Part shown: one piece after another, positions 28,795 to 37,711 of the stretch
How positions within the stretch are numbered: the stretch's first letter is position 1
Layout: the number at the start of each line of letters is the position of its first letter
Source of the DNA: JAIBJN01 sp963775505
GTDB lineage: Bacteria; Actinomycetota; Thermoleophilia; Gaiellales; Gaiellaceae
Reading direction: 5' to 3'
Length of the DNA: 64,000 nt
Assembly: GCA_963775505.1 (NCBI GenBank)
Contig: CAVZIL010000009.1
Coordinates: 248,001-312,000 of the forward strand
Notes under the pieces: model-generated
Told to the model about the DNA's origin: nothing
Seen by the model: only the letters and a program-made list of their open reading frames with translations
Database searches by the model: none
Position numbers and translations under genes: made by a program

Positions 28795-29982
28795 TGGCCT
28801 ACGAGCCCCGGACGTCGACGACCGAGGCGGTGGGCGACTGGTTCTCCTCCCGCATCGGCGGTGTCCTCGTGCCGGTCGCGGCGACCGTGCTTGCGTTCCT
28901 GATCGGCGGTCTCGTCGTCGCGATCACGGGGCACAACCCCATCACCGCGTACAAGGCGATCTTCGCCGGCACCGGGCTCAACTGGTTCTTCCCCTGGGTC
29001 GGCGGCGAGACCCGGGAGGCGGCTGCCAACGACCTGCAGCAGACGCTCATCCTCATGGCCCCGCTGATCCTGACGGCGCTCGCGGTGGCGTTCGCCTTCC
29101 GCTGCGGGCTCTTCAACATCGGCGGCCAGGGCCAGTACTGGGTCGGGTTCGCCGCCGCGCTCTTCGTCGGATCGCACCTGGAAGGGCTCTCGCGCCCGCT
29201 GCACATCTTCCTCGCGCTCGCGGCGTCGATCGTCGCCGGGGCGATCTGGGGAGGAATCGCCGGCCTCCTCAAGGCGACCGTGGGCGCCCACGAGGTGATC
29301 ACGACGATCATGCTCAACTGGATCGCCATCTTCGGCTTGACGTACATGTACGAGATCGGCGGGCCGCTGCAGGGGCCGCAGGAGTCGATCCCGCGGTCCG
29401 ACGAGATCTTCCCGTCGGCCGAGCTGTGGCCGATCTGGGGAAGCCTGCCCTCGCTCCACGCGGGCCTCTTCATCGCGCTCTTCGCGCTCGTCGTCTACGG
29501 GGTGATCCTCAACCGGACGACCCTCGGGTTCGAGGTCCGCGCCGTCGGCTTCAACCCCGAGGCCGCCAGGTACAGCGGCATCTCGGTCGCCAAGAACTAC
29601 TTCCTCGCCATGGCCATCGCGGGCGCGTTCGCCGGCCTCGCCGGGTCGGTCGACCTCCTCGGCTTCAAGTTCAGCGTCGACGTGGGCGACTTCGGGACGA
29701 ACTTCATCGCCTTCACCGGCATCGCGGTCGCCCTGCTGGGACGGACGAAGCCTGTCGGCATCCTCTTCGCCGCGCTGCTCTTCGCCGCGCTCGAGGTGGG
29801 CACGTCCACGCGGCAGCTCGATCCCGAGGTGTTCGAGCCGGCGCTCGCCGTCGACCTCGCCACGATGATCCAGGCGCTGGTCATCTTCTTCGTCGGCGCG
29901 GAGCTCCTGATCGTCTACATCTGGCGCGCGCGGCTGCTCGTGCGCCGCGGGCTCCGACGCACAGCCGGAGGCTGCTCCGTGA
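28794..29982 (+). CDS. ABC transporter permease, nucleoside type (subunit 1)
   Basis: This BPD_transp_2-type permease has about nine transmembrane helices. Typical signatures are 'AFAFRCGLFNIGGQGQYWVG', 'LLKATVGAHEVITTIMLNWI' and 'VGFNPEAARYSGISVAKNYF'. In the sequence as given the frame runs on without a stop into subunit 2, producing an 802-residue fusion. If the extra G near 29950 is an error, the protein ends '...GSDAQPEAAP' at TGA 29980-29982, overlapping the GTG of subunit 2 exactly as other gene pairs here do. I therefore annotate two genes. The NupP/NupQ-type pair is normally separate. Confidence 0.88.
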
Positions 29983-31202
29983 GCACCACCGAGTCCCGCG
30001 GCGCGACCGTCACCGACTGGGTCCGCAAGGCCACCGAGCCGCGGACGATCGCGATCGTCGGGATCGCCGCCGGGATCCTCGCGTTCTGGTTCGCGCTCCC
30101 ACCGTGGACGCTCCGCTCGGCCGGAGGGCCCATCGCAGCCGGCTTCGTCGCGCTTGCCTGCGGCGTCGGGGCCGTCCCGCGCGGCGAGCGGAAGCTCGGC
30201 TGGTGGGCCATCGGCCTGGGCCTTGCGGGGACTCTCGGCGCCATCTGGCTGCAGACGAAGGACGCGGACACCCTCGACAGCATCCTCACGACCGGCGTGA
30301 TCGCCGCGACGCTCCGCTTCGCGACCCCGCTCGCGTTTGCCGCGATGGGCGGGATCTTCTCCGAGCGCTCCGGCGTCGTGAACATCGGCCTCGAGGGGAT
30401 GATGCTCATGGGCGCGTTCTTCGCCGTCTGGGGCTCCGTCTGGAGCGGCAGCTGGGTGGTGGGCCTCCTGATGGCGATGCTGTTCGGCGGGCTGCTCGCG
30501 CTCGTCCACGCCATCTTCTGCATCCACCTCCAAGCAGACCAGATCGTGAGCGGCTTCGCGGTCAACTTCCTCGCCCTCGGCCTCACGGGCTTCCTGTACA
30601 CCTCGATCTATCCAGGGGGGATCGACGAGCAGGTCTCGCGCGTCCCGGACGTCGAGCTCGCCTTCCTCGACGACATCCCGGTCGTCGGCGACTTCCTCTA
30701 CGGGGTCTTCGGCTCGCTCAACCTGCTCGTCTGGATCATGTTCGCCGTCGTGCTGCTCTCCTACATCGTGCTCTTCAAGACGCCGATCGGCCTGCGGATC
30801 CGCTCGGTCGGCGAGCATCCGAGGGCCGCCGAGACGGTCGGGATCTCGGTCTACGGCGTGCGCTACGCATCGGTCGTGACCTCCGGGATTCTCGCCGCCC
30901 TCGGGGGCGCGTTCCTGTCGATCGGGTTCGTCGGCACGTTCACCGAGAACATGACGGCCGGTCGCGGCTACATCGCGCTCGCGGCGGTGATCTTCGGCAA
31001 GTGGCTGCCGGGGTGGGCCTTCGCGGCGACGCTCCTGTTCGGCTTCGGCTTCGCGCTCGCCATTCCGCTCCAGCGCGAAGCAGGCATCTCGGAGAACCTG
31101 GTCTCCACCCTTCCGTACGTGCTCACCCTCGTCGCGCTCGTCGGTCTGATCGGCCGTTCCATCCCGCCCGCGGCGGTCGGGCGGCCGTACGTCAAGGGCT
31201 AG
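29979..31202 (+). CDS. ABC transporter permease, nucleoside type (subunit 2)
   Basis: This second BPD_transp_2 permease of the importer forms the membrane channel together with subunit 1. It starts at GTG 29979 ('VSTTESRGATVTDWVRKATE') and has two helices plus a short loop before the core. The core shows 'LAFAAMGGIFSERSGVVNIG', 'LEGMMLMGAFFAVWGS', 'LQADQIVSGFAVNFLALGLT' and 'SVGEHPRAAETVGISVYGVR', all characteristic. Length 407 residues; ends at TAG 31200-31202. The tandem arrangement BMP, ATPase, permease, permease is the complete set of a purine-nucleoside-type importer. Confidence 0.92.
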   Translation: MSTTESRGATVTDWVRKATEPRTIAIVGIAAGILAFWFALPPWTLRSAGGPIAAGFVALACGVGAVPRGERKLGWWAIGLGLAGTLGAIWLQTKDADTLDSILTTGVIAATLRFATPLAFAAMGGIFSERSGVVNIGLEGMMLMGAFFAVWGSVWSGSWVVGLLMAMLFGGLLALVHAIFCIHLQADQIVSGFAVNFLALGLTGFLYTSIYPGGIDEQVSRVPDVELAFLDDIPVVGDFLYGVFGSLNLLVWIMFAVVLLSYIVLFKTPIGLRIRSVGEHPRAAETVGISVYGVRYASVVTSGILAALGGAFLSIGFVGTFTENMTAGRGYIALAAVIFGKWLPGWAFAATLLFGFGFALAIPLQREAGISENLVSTLPYVLTLVALVGLIGRSIPPAAVGRPYVKG

Positions 31203-31204
31203 CC

Positions 31205-31219
31205 TAGGATCCCCGCCCG
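31205..31219 (+). promoter_or_regulatory. Candidate leaderless promoter before 31220
   Basis: TAGGAT (31205-31210) lies 9 nt before ATG 31220, just after the permease stop. No Shine-Dalgarno sequence. Confidence 0.45.
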
Positions 31220-31546
31220 ATGGTGAATCGCAAGGCCGTCTGGGCGCTTGTGTGCTCGCTCCTCGCGCTCGCGGCGCTCGGCGCGCTCGTGTACCTGTCG
31301 CGCCGCTACGACGAGGTGCGGGTGCTCGACGCCGTCGTCGCCGTCCCGATCGCGCTCGTGCTCTCGTTCGCCGGCGTGCTCCTGAACCGGCGCGCGAGGG
31401 CGGAGCACCAGCGCACGCTCGGCCGCAGCGGCGGCCCGTTCTTCCTTGGCTTCACGCGCCTGCTGGGGACGATCGCCTTCCTCCTGGCGGTGACCGCCTC
31501 GCTGGCGCTGGCGGTCTTCGCGGTGCTCGTGCTGGTGTTCGAGTAG
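31220..31546 (+). CDS. Small hypothetical membrane protein
   Basis: This 108-residue protein has three hydrophobic segments: 'AVWALVCSLLALAALGALVY', a second around 'DAVVAVPIALVLSFAGVLL', and a third 'LLGTIAFLLAVTASLALAVF'. A basic cytoplasmic loop ('NRRARAEHQRTLGRSGG') separates the second and third. I do not recognise a family; similar short proteins commonly lie upstream of rodZ-like genes in actinobacteria. The frame is intact and it carries its own candidate -10 element. rodZ follows 46 bp later. Confidence 0.7.
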   Translation: MVNRKAVWALVCSLLALAALGALVYLSRRYDEVRVLDAVVAVPIALVLSFAGVLLNRRARAEHQRTLGRSGGPFFLGFTRLLGTIAFLLAVTASLALAVFAVLVLVFE

Positions 31547-31577
31547 CGTCCGAGCAGGCGCCGCGCGGCCACATCAG

Positions 31578-31592
31578 TACAATCCGGGGCTC
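31578..31592 (+). promoter_or_regulatory. Candidate leaderless promoter of rodZ-like gene
   Basis: TACAAT (31578-31583) lies 9 nt before GTG 31593, inside the same 11-mer (AGTACAATCCG) found before dapA. Confidence 0.55.
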
Positions 31593-32360
31593 GTGTTCGA
31601 GATCGGCAACAGCCTGCGCGAGGCTCGTTTGCGGCAGGGTCTCGAGATCCCCCGGATCGAGGCCGAGACCAAGATCCGCGGGAAGTACCTCAGGGCCCTC
31701 GAAGAGGAGCAGTTCGAGGTGCTGCCCGGAGACACGTACGTCAAGGGCTTCCTGCGCACCTATGCGGACTATCTCGGCCTCGACGGGCAGCTCTACCTGG
31801 ACGAGTACAGCTCCCGCTTCGCAGCCGCCGAGGAGGTCCCGTTCGCCCAGTCGTCGACAGCCGCCGCGGCGCAAGCAGCGGCGGCGGATCGAGTCGAACC
31901 TCGTCGTCGTCGCGCTCGCGGCCATCGTGGCCGTCACGGTGCTGGTCGTCGTCGGCCTCTCGGGCCTCGGCTCCGACTCCGGCGGCGACACGCCGCTCCC
32001 GGGGACGACGACCGAGCCGACGACGACCGCGGCGGCACCGGGCGCGACCACGACCGACGCCGACGACGTGGAGGCGACGTCCGGCCCCCAAGGCGCGGCT
32101 CGTCCTGACGGCGGCCCGCGGCGACTCCTTCCTCCAGGTTCGCAACGGCGGCGTCAACGGCAAGCTCGTCTGGGAGGGGACGCTCGAGCAGGGCCAGACG
32201 CAGCGCTTCGTGAAGTACCGCCGCCTCTGGATCGACCTGGAGGAGCCCCAGAACCTGAACGTCAAGCTGAACGGGCGCCGGGTCGCGGACTTCCCGACCG
32301 AGCCCGCTGTCGTCGTCGTCACGCACCGGCGGCGTCCGGACGATCTCCACCGGCTCTTGA
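31593..32360 (+). CDS. RodZ-like helix-turn-helix/DUF4115 membrane protein (three frameshifts)
   Basis: RodZ-type proteins have a cytoplasmic Xre-like helix-turn-helix, one transmembrane helix and a DUF4115 domain outside, and link MreB to cell shape; in actinobacteria their role is less clear. The N-terminal domain reads 'GNSLREARLRQGLEIPRIEA' and 'EEEQFEVLPGDTYVKGFLRT'. A basic stretch and the helix 'NLVVVALAAIVAVTVLVVVG' follow after a shift near 31870. A Thr-rich linker and, after a shift near 32088, the DUF4115 piece 'LVLTAARGDSFLQVRNGG' come next. A third shift near 32320 gives the end at TGA 32358-32360. Three +1 shifts return to the starting frame. Confidence 0.82.
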
Positions 32361-33607
32361 CGCCCCGCCCGCGCGCGGTCGTCGTCCTCACGGGCAGCGA
32401 GCTCGTGCGCGGCGACAAGGCCGACGCGAACGGCGCCTTCCTCGCCCGCGAGCTCACGTCGCTGGGCCTCGAGCCGGCGCGGATCCTGCTCGTCGGCGAC
32501 GACCCGGCCGAGCTCGAGGCCGCCGTGCGCGAAGGGCTCGAGGCGGAGGTCTGCGTCCTCTCGGGCGGCCTCGGCCCGACCCACGACGACCGGACCGTGG
32601 AGACGCTCGCGCGGGTGGCCGGCCGGAAGCTGATCGTGGACGAGGCGCTGGCCGCCGAGATCGAAGGGGTCTCGCGCGCCGTCGCGGAGCGGCTCGGCCG
32701 GCCCTTCGCCGACTTCGCCGCCGGCGTCCGCAAGCAGGCGTCGCTGCCGGACGGCGCCACGGCCCTCGGGCTGGCCGGCACCGCCCCCGCCGTCCTCCTC
32801 GAGCGCGACGGAGGCCTGGCGGTCGCCCTCCCGGGGCCGCCCAACGAGCTGCGCCGCCTGTGGCCGCGCGTCCTCGAGGCGGACGCTCTCCGCCGCCTGC
32901 TGGCGCGCGTGGATGCTCCGCGCCACAGGGTTCTCCGTTTCTTCGGCCCCAGCGAGTCGGCGGTGGCGAGGATCCTCGAGGCCGAGGGGGGCGAGGGGGA
33001 CGGGCTCGAGGTGACCGTGTGCGCGCAGGACCTCGAGATCCGGGTCGACCTGCTCGAGCGGCCCGGAGGGGAGGAGCGGGCGGCACGGGTGGAGCGGGCG
33101 CTGCGCGCGCAGCTCGGAGAGGAGCTCTTCGCCGAGGACGAGCGCCCGATCGCGGAGCTCGTGGTCGAGCGGTGCCGTGCGCTCGGTCTCACGCTCGCGA
33201 CCGCGGAGTCCTGCACCGGCGGGATGGTCGGCGCCCGCCTGACCGATGCCGCGGGCGCGAGCGACGTCTACCTCGGCGGGGTCGTGGCCTACTCGAACGC
33301 CGTGAAGGAGAGCCGCCTGGGCGTTCCGGCAGAGGTCCTGGAGCGCCACGGGGCCGTTTCCGCCGAGGCCGCGGAGGCGATGGCGGCGGGAGCGCTGGCC
33401 GGGCTCGGCGCCGACGTCGCGGTGGCGGTGACGGGGATCGCGGGGCCGGGCGGCGGCACGCCCGAGAAGCCCGTCGGGCTCGTCTACATCGCGGCGATCG
33501 CGCCCGGCGGGAGCTCCACCCGGCGCTTCGTCTTCTCGGGCGACCGGGAGGCGGTGCGGGGCCGCGCGACGGCACAGTCTCTCCACGGTCTCAGGCGGCT
33601 TCTGTGA
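32357..33607 (+). CDS. cinA: CinA-family nicotinamide-nucleotide amidohydrolase
   Basis: CinA recycles nicotinamide mononucleotide and hydrolyses ADP-ribose-like dinucleotides. The N-terminal MoCF-like domain shows 'VVVLTGSELVRGDKADANGA', 'VLSGGLGPTHDDRT' and 'ALPGPPNELRRLW'. The C-terminal PncC deamidase domain shows 'TLATAESCTGGMVGARLTDA', 'GGVVAYSNAVKESRLGV' and 'VTGIAGPGGGTPEKPVGLVY', including the catalytic Ser/Lys region. Length 416 residues, intact. TTG 32357 is chosen because it overlaps the restored rodZ stop (TTGA) and matches the family start. cinA upstream of recA is a common arrangement. Confidence 0.95.
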   Translation: MTPRPRAVVVLTGSELVRGDKADANGAFLARELTSLGLEPARILLVGDDPAELEAAVREGLEAEVCVLSGGLGPTHDDRTVETLARVAGRKLIVDEALAAEIEGVSRAVAERLGRPFADFAAGVRKQASLPDGATALGLAGTAPAVLLERDGGLAVALPGPPNELRRLWPRVLEADALRRLLARVDAPRHRVLRFFGPSESAVARILEAEGGEGDGLEVTVCAQDLEIRVDLLERPGGEERAARVERALRAQLGEELFAEDERPIAELVVERCRALGLTLATAESCTGGMVGARLTDAAGASDVYLGGVVAYSNAVKESRLGVPAEVLERHGAVSAEAAEAMAAGALAGLGADVAVAVTGIAGPGGGTPEKPVGLVYIAAIAPGGSSTRRFVFSGDREAVRGRATAQSLHGLRRLL

Positions 33608-34188
33608 CGTTCGCGGCACACACGCGCGTGACCTCGGCCGGTAGCGTCGAGGGGCATGAGCGACTGCGCCTCTTCGCCGCCCTGCCGCTACCCGCCGACG
33701 CCGTCGAGCGCCTCACCGCCTGGCAGCACCGCGAGCTTGCCGCCCTCCGCGACGCCCGCCTCGTGCCGCCGGAGAACCTCCACGTCACGCTGGCCTTCCT
33801 CGGCGCGCGGCCGGCCGTGGAGCTCGACGGCATCCTCCGCGTGCTCGCCGAGGCGGCGAGCCGGGCCGAGCGGCCCCTGCTCACGGCCGCCGGCTACCGC
33901 GAGACGCGCAGCGTCGGGATGGTCGTGCTGGCGGACGAGGCCGGACGGGCGGCTCGGCTGGCGGACGAGGTGGGGGAGGGGCTGGAGCGCCTCGGCGTCT
34001 ACGAGCGCGAGCGCCGGAAGTGGCTGGCGCACGTGACCGTGCTGCGCTTTCGCCGGGCCCCCCGGGCGCAGCCGCCGGTTCCCGACCTCGGCGGGGTCAG
34101 TCCGTCCGAAGTGGCTCTCTATCATTCGGTGCTGCGGCCGACCGGGGCGCAGTACGAGATTCTCCAATCGGTTCCTCTGGGAGGTTGA
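33604..34188 (+). CDS. thpR: RNA 2',3'-cyclic phosphodiesterase ThpR
   Basis: ThpR (2'-5' RNA ligase family) hydrolyses 2',3'-cyclic phosphates and has two HxT motifs on a 2H fold. Here they are 'NLHVTLAFLG' and 'LAHVTVLRF', about 80 residues apart. GTG 33604 overlaps the cinA stop; GTG 33628 is an in-frame alternative. The ATG at 33656, which follows a TAGCGT hexamer by 8 nt, would fit the normal family start ('LRLFAALPLP') only if one base had been lost there. Length 194 residues from 33604. Genes of this type often lie between cinA and recA in actinobacteria. Confidence 0.9.
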   Translation: MTFAAHTRVTSAGSVEGHERLRLFAALPLPADAVERLTAWQHRELAALRDARLVPPENLHVTLAFLGARPAVELDGILRVLAEAASRAERPLLTAAGYRETRSVGMVVLADEAGRAARLADEVGEGLERLGVYERERRKWLAHVTVLRFRRAPRAQPPVPDLGGVSPSEVALYHSVLRPTGAQYEILQSVPLGG

Positions 34189-34192
34189 CGCC

Positions 34193-35306
34193 TTGACCGA
34201 CTCCACTCGCGAACACGCCCTCGACGCCGCGCTGAGCCAGATCGAGCGGGCCTACGGCAAGGGCTCGGTCATGAAGATGAGCGACCAGGCTCAGGTCTCC
34301 ATCCCGTCCATCTCCACAGGCGCGCTCTCGCTGGACGTCGCGCTCGGCATCGGCGGCCTGCCGCGCGGCCGGGTGGTCGAGATCTTCGGCCCGGAGTCCT
34401 CGGGCAAGACGACGCTCGTCTACCACGTCATCGCCGAGGCGCAGCGGCGCGGGGGGATCTGCGCCTTCATCGACGCCGAGCACGCGATGGACCCGGCGTA
34501 CGCCCGCCGGATCGGCGTGAACATCGACGACCTCCTGGTCTCGCAGCCGGACAACGGCGAGCAGGCGCTCGAGATCGCCGAGCTGCTGATCCGCAGCGGC
34601 GCGCTCGACGTGGTCGCCGTCGACTCCGTGGCCGCCCTCACGCCGAAGGCGGAGATCGAGGGCGAGATGGGCGACAGCCACGTCGGCCTGCAGGCACGCC
34701 TGATGAGCCAGGCGCTCCGCAAGCTGGCGGGGACGCTCAACCGGACGGGCACCGTCGCGCTCTTCACGAACCAGCTCCGCGAGAAGATCGGCGTCATGTT
34801 CGGCAGCCCGGAGACGACTCCCGGCGGCCGCGCGCTCAAGTTCTACTCCTCCGTCCGCCTCGACATCCGGCGCATCGAGACCCTCAAGGAGGGCGTCGAG
34901 GCGATCGGCAACCGCGTGCGGGTCAAGGTCGTGAAGAACAAGGTCGCGCCGCCGTTCAAGCAGGCCGAGTTCGACATCATCTACGGCGACGGCATCTCCT
35001 GGGAGGGCAGCGTCCTCGACGTCGGCCTCGAGCGGAAGCTCGTGCAGAAGTCGGGCTCGTACTTCAGCTTCGCCGACGAGCGCCTCGGCCAGGGTCGCCA
35101 GAACGCGACCGCCTTCCTCAAGGAGCACCCGGACGTCACCGACGGGATCCTCCGCGCCGTGCAGGCCGAGCTCGGGCCCGACGCCGTCGTCTCCTCCCGG
35201 CTCCTGCCGGTGGGCGAGGGCGCCAAGGCCGTCGGCCGCGGCCGCCGACGCCGCGGACGGAGACGAGGCCGAGGCGCCTGCCGAGAAGGCCGCCTCGGCG
35301 GCCTAG
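34193..35306 (+). CDS. recA: Recombinase RecA (C-terminal frameshift)
   Basis: RecA forms filaments on single-stranded DNA for homologous recombination and SOS induction. Visible: 'ALSQIERAYGKGSVMKM', Walker A 'GPESSGKTTL', 'CAFIDAEHAMDPAYARRIGV', Walker B 'LDVVAVDSVAAL', L2 'TNQLREKIGVMFGSPETTPG' and 'RALKFYSSVRLDIRRI'. An apparent extra G near 35230 disrupts only the Ala/Glu-rich tail; in the restored frame the protein ends at TAG 35304-35306, about 370 residues. TTG 34193 is chosen by alignment and has an upstream GGGAGG. I found no clear LexA box before it, as the gene is tightly packed after thpR. Confidence 0.97.
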
Positions 35307-35318
35307 GCGCGCGCGGCC

Positions 35319-35915
35319 ATGGCGGAGGGGCTGCCGCGGCTGACCGCCGTCCGCCGGGCTCGCCCCGGCAGGGTCGAGCTCGAGGTCGACGGCCGTCCCT
35401 GGCGCCTCGTTCCGGACGAGGTCGTCCTCCGCTGCGGGCTCGCTGCGGGCGTGGAGCTCGACCGCCCGCTCCTGCGGGCCCTCCGGCGGGAGCTGCGCCG
35501 GGCCGAGGCGCTCGGCGCCGCCGTGCGCACCGTGTCGCGGCGCGACGTCTCCACCCGGCGGCTGCACGACCGGCTGGCCGCGCGCGGCGTCCGGCGGGCC
35601 GACGCCGACCGGGCGGTGGCGACCCTCGCAGGCGCCGGCGTCCTCGACGACGCGAAGACGGCCGGCAGCCGCGCGCGCGCGCTCGAGGAGCGGGGCTGGG
35701 GCGACGCGGCCGTCGCCGCGCGGCTTGCGGGCGAGGGCTTCGGCGCCGACGACGTGCGGGCGGCGCTCGCCGAGCTCCGGCCGGAGCGCGAGCGGGCCGA
35801 CGCGCTGGCCGCCCGCGCGAGCGACCCGCGCGCGGCGTGGAAGCTCCTCGCCCGGCGCGGTTTCGCGCCCGAAACGCTCGAGGACGTCGTGGGCGCGCTG
35901 GACGCTGACGGCTGA
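35319..35915 (+). CDS. recX: Regulatory protein RecX
   Basis: RecX is a small helical protein that inhibits RecA filament extension. This 198-residue protein shows three RecX repeats, with 'SRRDVSTRRLHDRLAARGV', then 'LAGAGVLDDAKTAGSRARAL' and 'AARLAGEGFGADDVRAALAE', and a final 'KLLARRGFAPETLEDVVGAL'. It follows recA by 12 bp, the usual arrangement. The frame is intact. Upstream of the repeats there is an N-terminal domain of about 70 residues ('RVELEVDGRPWRLVPDEVV') seen in many actinobacterial RecX proteins. Confidence 0.9.
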   Translation: MAEGLPRLTAVRRARPGRVELEVDGRPWRLVPDEVVLRCGLAAGVELDRPLLRALRRELRRAEALGAAVRTVSRRDVSTRRLHDRLAARGVRRADADRAVATLAGAGVLDDAKTAGSRARALEERGWGDAAVAARLAGEGFGADDVRAALAELRPERERADALAARASDPRAAWKLLARRGFAPETLEDVVGALDADG

Positions 35916-35942
35916 CGGACGTTAAGCTGTCGGCACCTAAGC

Positions 35943-36065
35943 ATGAATTGCCTGCATCGGAACGGCTTCTCGCCGAATCGGAACGACGACCTGACGACAC
36001 TGATCACACTGCACGGAATGGCTCGCAGACCCCGAGTGGGAGGGAGAACTCCAGCGGAGCGCTAG
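35943..36065 (+). other. Possible 40-codon leader ORF upstream of rny
   Basis: An ATG (35943) opens a 40-codon ORF ending at TAG 36063-36065 in the 227-bp gap before rny. A TAAGCT hexamer (35923-35928) lies 14 nt upstream, so it could be the first ORF of the transcript. The peptide (starting MNCLHRNGFS) resembles nothing I know and its codon use is less GC-biased than real genes nearby. It may be chance. Confidence 0.2.
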
Positions 36066-36072
36066 TCCGCTG
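36052..36072. other. Hairpin in the rny leader
   Basis: CAGCGGA (36052-36058) pairs with TCCGCTG (36066-36072) around a 7-nt loop. It spans the stop codon of the possible leader ORF. No T-tract follows, so it is not a typical terminator. Confidence 0.35.
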
Positions 36073-36142
36073 CGAGGGCGCGCCTGCGGGCCGCCGATTC
36101 ACCGAAACCGCCGTTCCTACAGGCCCCACGTAGGAGCGAGCA

Positions 36143-37681
36143 ATGGCAACTTCAATCGGCCTCCTGATCCTCGGGATCCTTGTCGGGCTGGTCGTCGGCG
36201 GTCTCGTCGGGACGCGGGTGCTCCTTTCACGCCGTGCCGCCGCGGCCGAGGCGGAGCGCGAGCGCGCCACCACCGACGCCGTCCGGGCCGCCGAGTCGAT
36301 CCGGCGCGAGGCGCAGGTCGAGGCACGCGAGCAGGCGCTCAAGCTCCGCGCCGACGTCGAGCAGGAGCTCAAGGACAAGGGCTCCGAGATCGCCAAGATC
36401 GAGGAGCGGGTGATCACGAAGGAAGAGGAGATCGACCGCAAGCTGACCGAGCTCGAGCGGCGCGAGCAGGGCCTCCTCGACCGTGAGGGCCATCTCAAGC
36501 AGCTGCAGGAGGAGACGAAGGCGGCCAAGGACGATCAGCTCCGCGAGCTCGAGCGCATCTCCGGCCTCACCGTCGAGGAGGCGAAGAAGGTCGTGCTCGA
36601 CCGCTCCGAGGAGCTCGTCCGCCACGACCTCGCCCGCATGGTGCGGCAGATGGAGGAAGAGGCCCGCACGGACGCGAAGCGACGGGCGCGCAATCTCGTC
36701 GGCGACGCCCTGCAGCGGGTCGCGGCGAGCCATGCGGCGGAGACCACCGTCTCCCTCGTCGAGCTCCCGTCCGACGACATGAAGGGCCGCATCATCGGGC
36801 GCGAAGGCCGGAACATCCGCGCCCTCGAGAACCTGACCGGCGTCGACTTCATCATCGACGACACGCCGCAGGCGGTCGTGCTCTCGTCCTTCGACGGAGT
36901 GCGGCGTGAGGTGGCCAAGCTGACCCTGGCCAAGCTGGTCGAGGACGGCCGCATCCATCCGTCCCGGATCGAGGAGATGTACTACCGCTCGAAGGCGGAG
37001 ATCGAGGACCACATCCGCCAGGCCGGCGAGCAGGCGGTCTTCGAGGCGAACTGCGGGAAGATGCACGAGGAGCTCGTCAAGGTCCTCGGCCGCCTCCGCT
37101 ACCGGACGAGCTACGGCCAGAACATCCTCAAGCACTCGCTCGAGTGCGCCCACCTCGCCGGCGTGATGGCCTCGGAGCTCGGCGCCAGCGTGAAGACGGC
37201 GAAGCGGGCGGCGCTCCTCCACGACATCGGCAAGGCGATGACGCACGAGGTGGAGGGCTCGCACGCGGTCATCTCCGCGCAGCTGGCGAAGCGCTACGGC
37301 GAGTCGCAGCACGTCGTCCACGCCGTCGAGGCGCACCACTACGAGGTGCAGCCCCAGACCGTGGAGGCGGTGCTCGTGATCGCCGCCGACGCGATCTCCG
37401 CCTCGCGCCCGGGCGCGCGGGGCGAGAGCCTCGAGCACTACATCAAGCGGCTCGAGACGCTGGAGAAGATCGCCTCCCAGAAGAAGGGCGTCGCGCGGGT
37501 CTACGCGCTCCAGGCCGGGCGCGAGATCCGCGTCATGGTCGAGCCGACCGACATCGACGACGACGCGGCCGTCCTCCTCTCGCACGAGATCGCGCGGGAG
37601 ATCGAGGAGCAGCTCGAGTACCCCGGCCAGATCAAGGTCACGGTCATCCGCGAGAGCCGCGCCGTCGAGTTCGCCAAGTAG
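36143..37681 (+). CDS. rny: Ribonuclease Y
   Basis: RNase Y is a membrane-anchored endoribonuclease that initiates mRNA decay. The 512-residue protein is intact. An N-terminal transmembrane helix ('GLLILGILVGLVVGGLVG') is followed by a long charged coiled coil to about residue 200. The KH domain shows 'MKGRIIGREGRNIRALENLT' and the HD domain shows 'KHSLECAHLAGVMASELGA', 'LLHDIGKAMTHEVEGSH' and 'VEAHHYEVQPQTVEAVLV' with the metal-binding His-Asp pair. Start ATG has an AGGAG-type site 8 nt upstream. Presence of both RNase J and RNase Y within 18 kb indicates a Bacillus-like decay system. Confidence 0.97.
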   Translation: MATSIGLLILGILVGLVVGGLVGTRVLLSRRAAAAEAERERATTDAVRAAESIRREAQVEAREQALKLRADVEQELKDKGSEIAKIEERVITKEEEIDRKLTELERREQGLLDREGHLKQLQEETKAAKDDQLRELERISGLTVEEAKKVVLDRSEELVRHDLARMVRQMEEEARTDAKRRARNLVGDALQRVAASHAAETTVSLVELPSDDMKGRIIGREGRNIRALENLTGVDFIIDDTPQAVVLSSFDGVRREVAKLTLAKLVEDGRIHPSRIEEMYYRSKAEIEDHIRQAGEQAVFEANCGKMHEELVKVLGRLRYRTSYGQNILKHSLECAHLAGVMASELGASVKTAKRAALLHDIGKAMTHEVEGSHAVISAQLAKRYGESQHVVHAVEAHHYEVQPQTVEAVLVIAADAISASRPGARGESLEHYIKRLETLEKIASQKKGVARVYALQAGREIRVMVEPTDIDDDAAVLLSHEIAREIEEQLEYPGQIKVTVIRESRAVEFAK

Positions 37682-37711
37682 GCGGCTCGACGGCGCGGCC
37701 TCGCGCCGCTC

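Noticed and set aside
33656..34036. ORF starting at ATG 33656 as the thpR product
   Set aside because: Its frame gives a Ser/Pro-rich shadow; the two HxT motifs are in the neighbouring frame that starts at GTG 33604 or 33628.
34100..34192. LexA/SOS box upstream of recA
   Set aside because: No recognisable Gram-positive SOS palindrome is visible; the region is thpR coding sequence.
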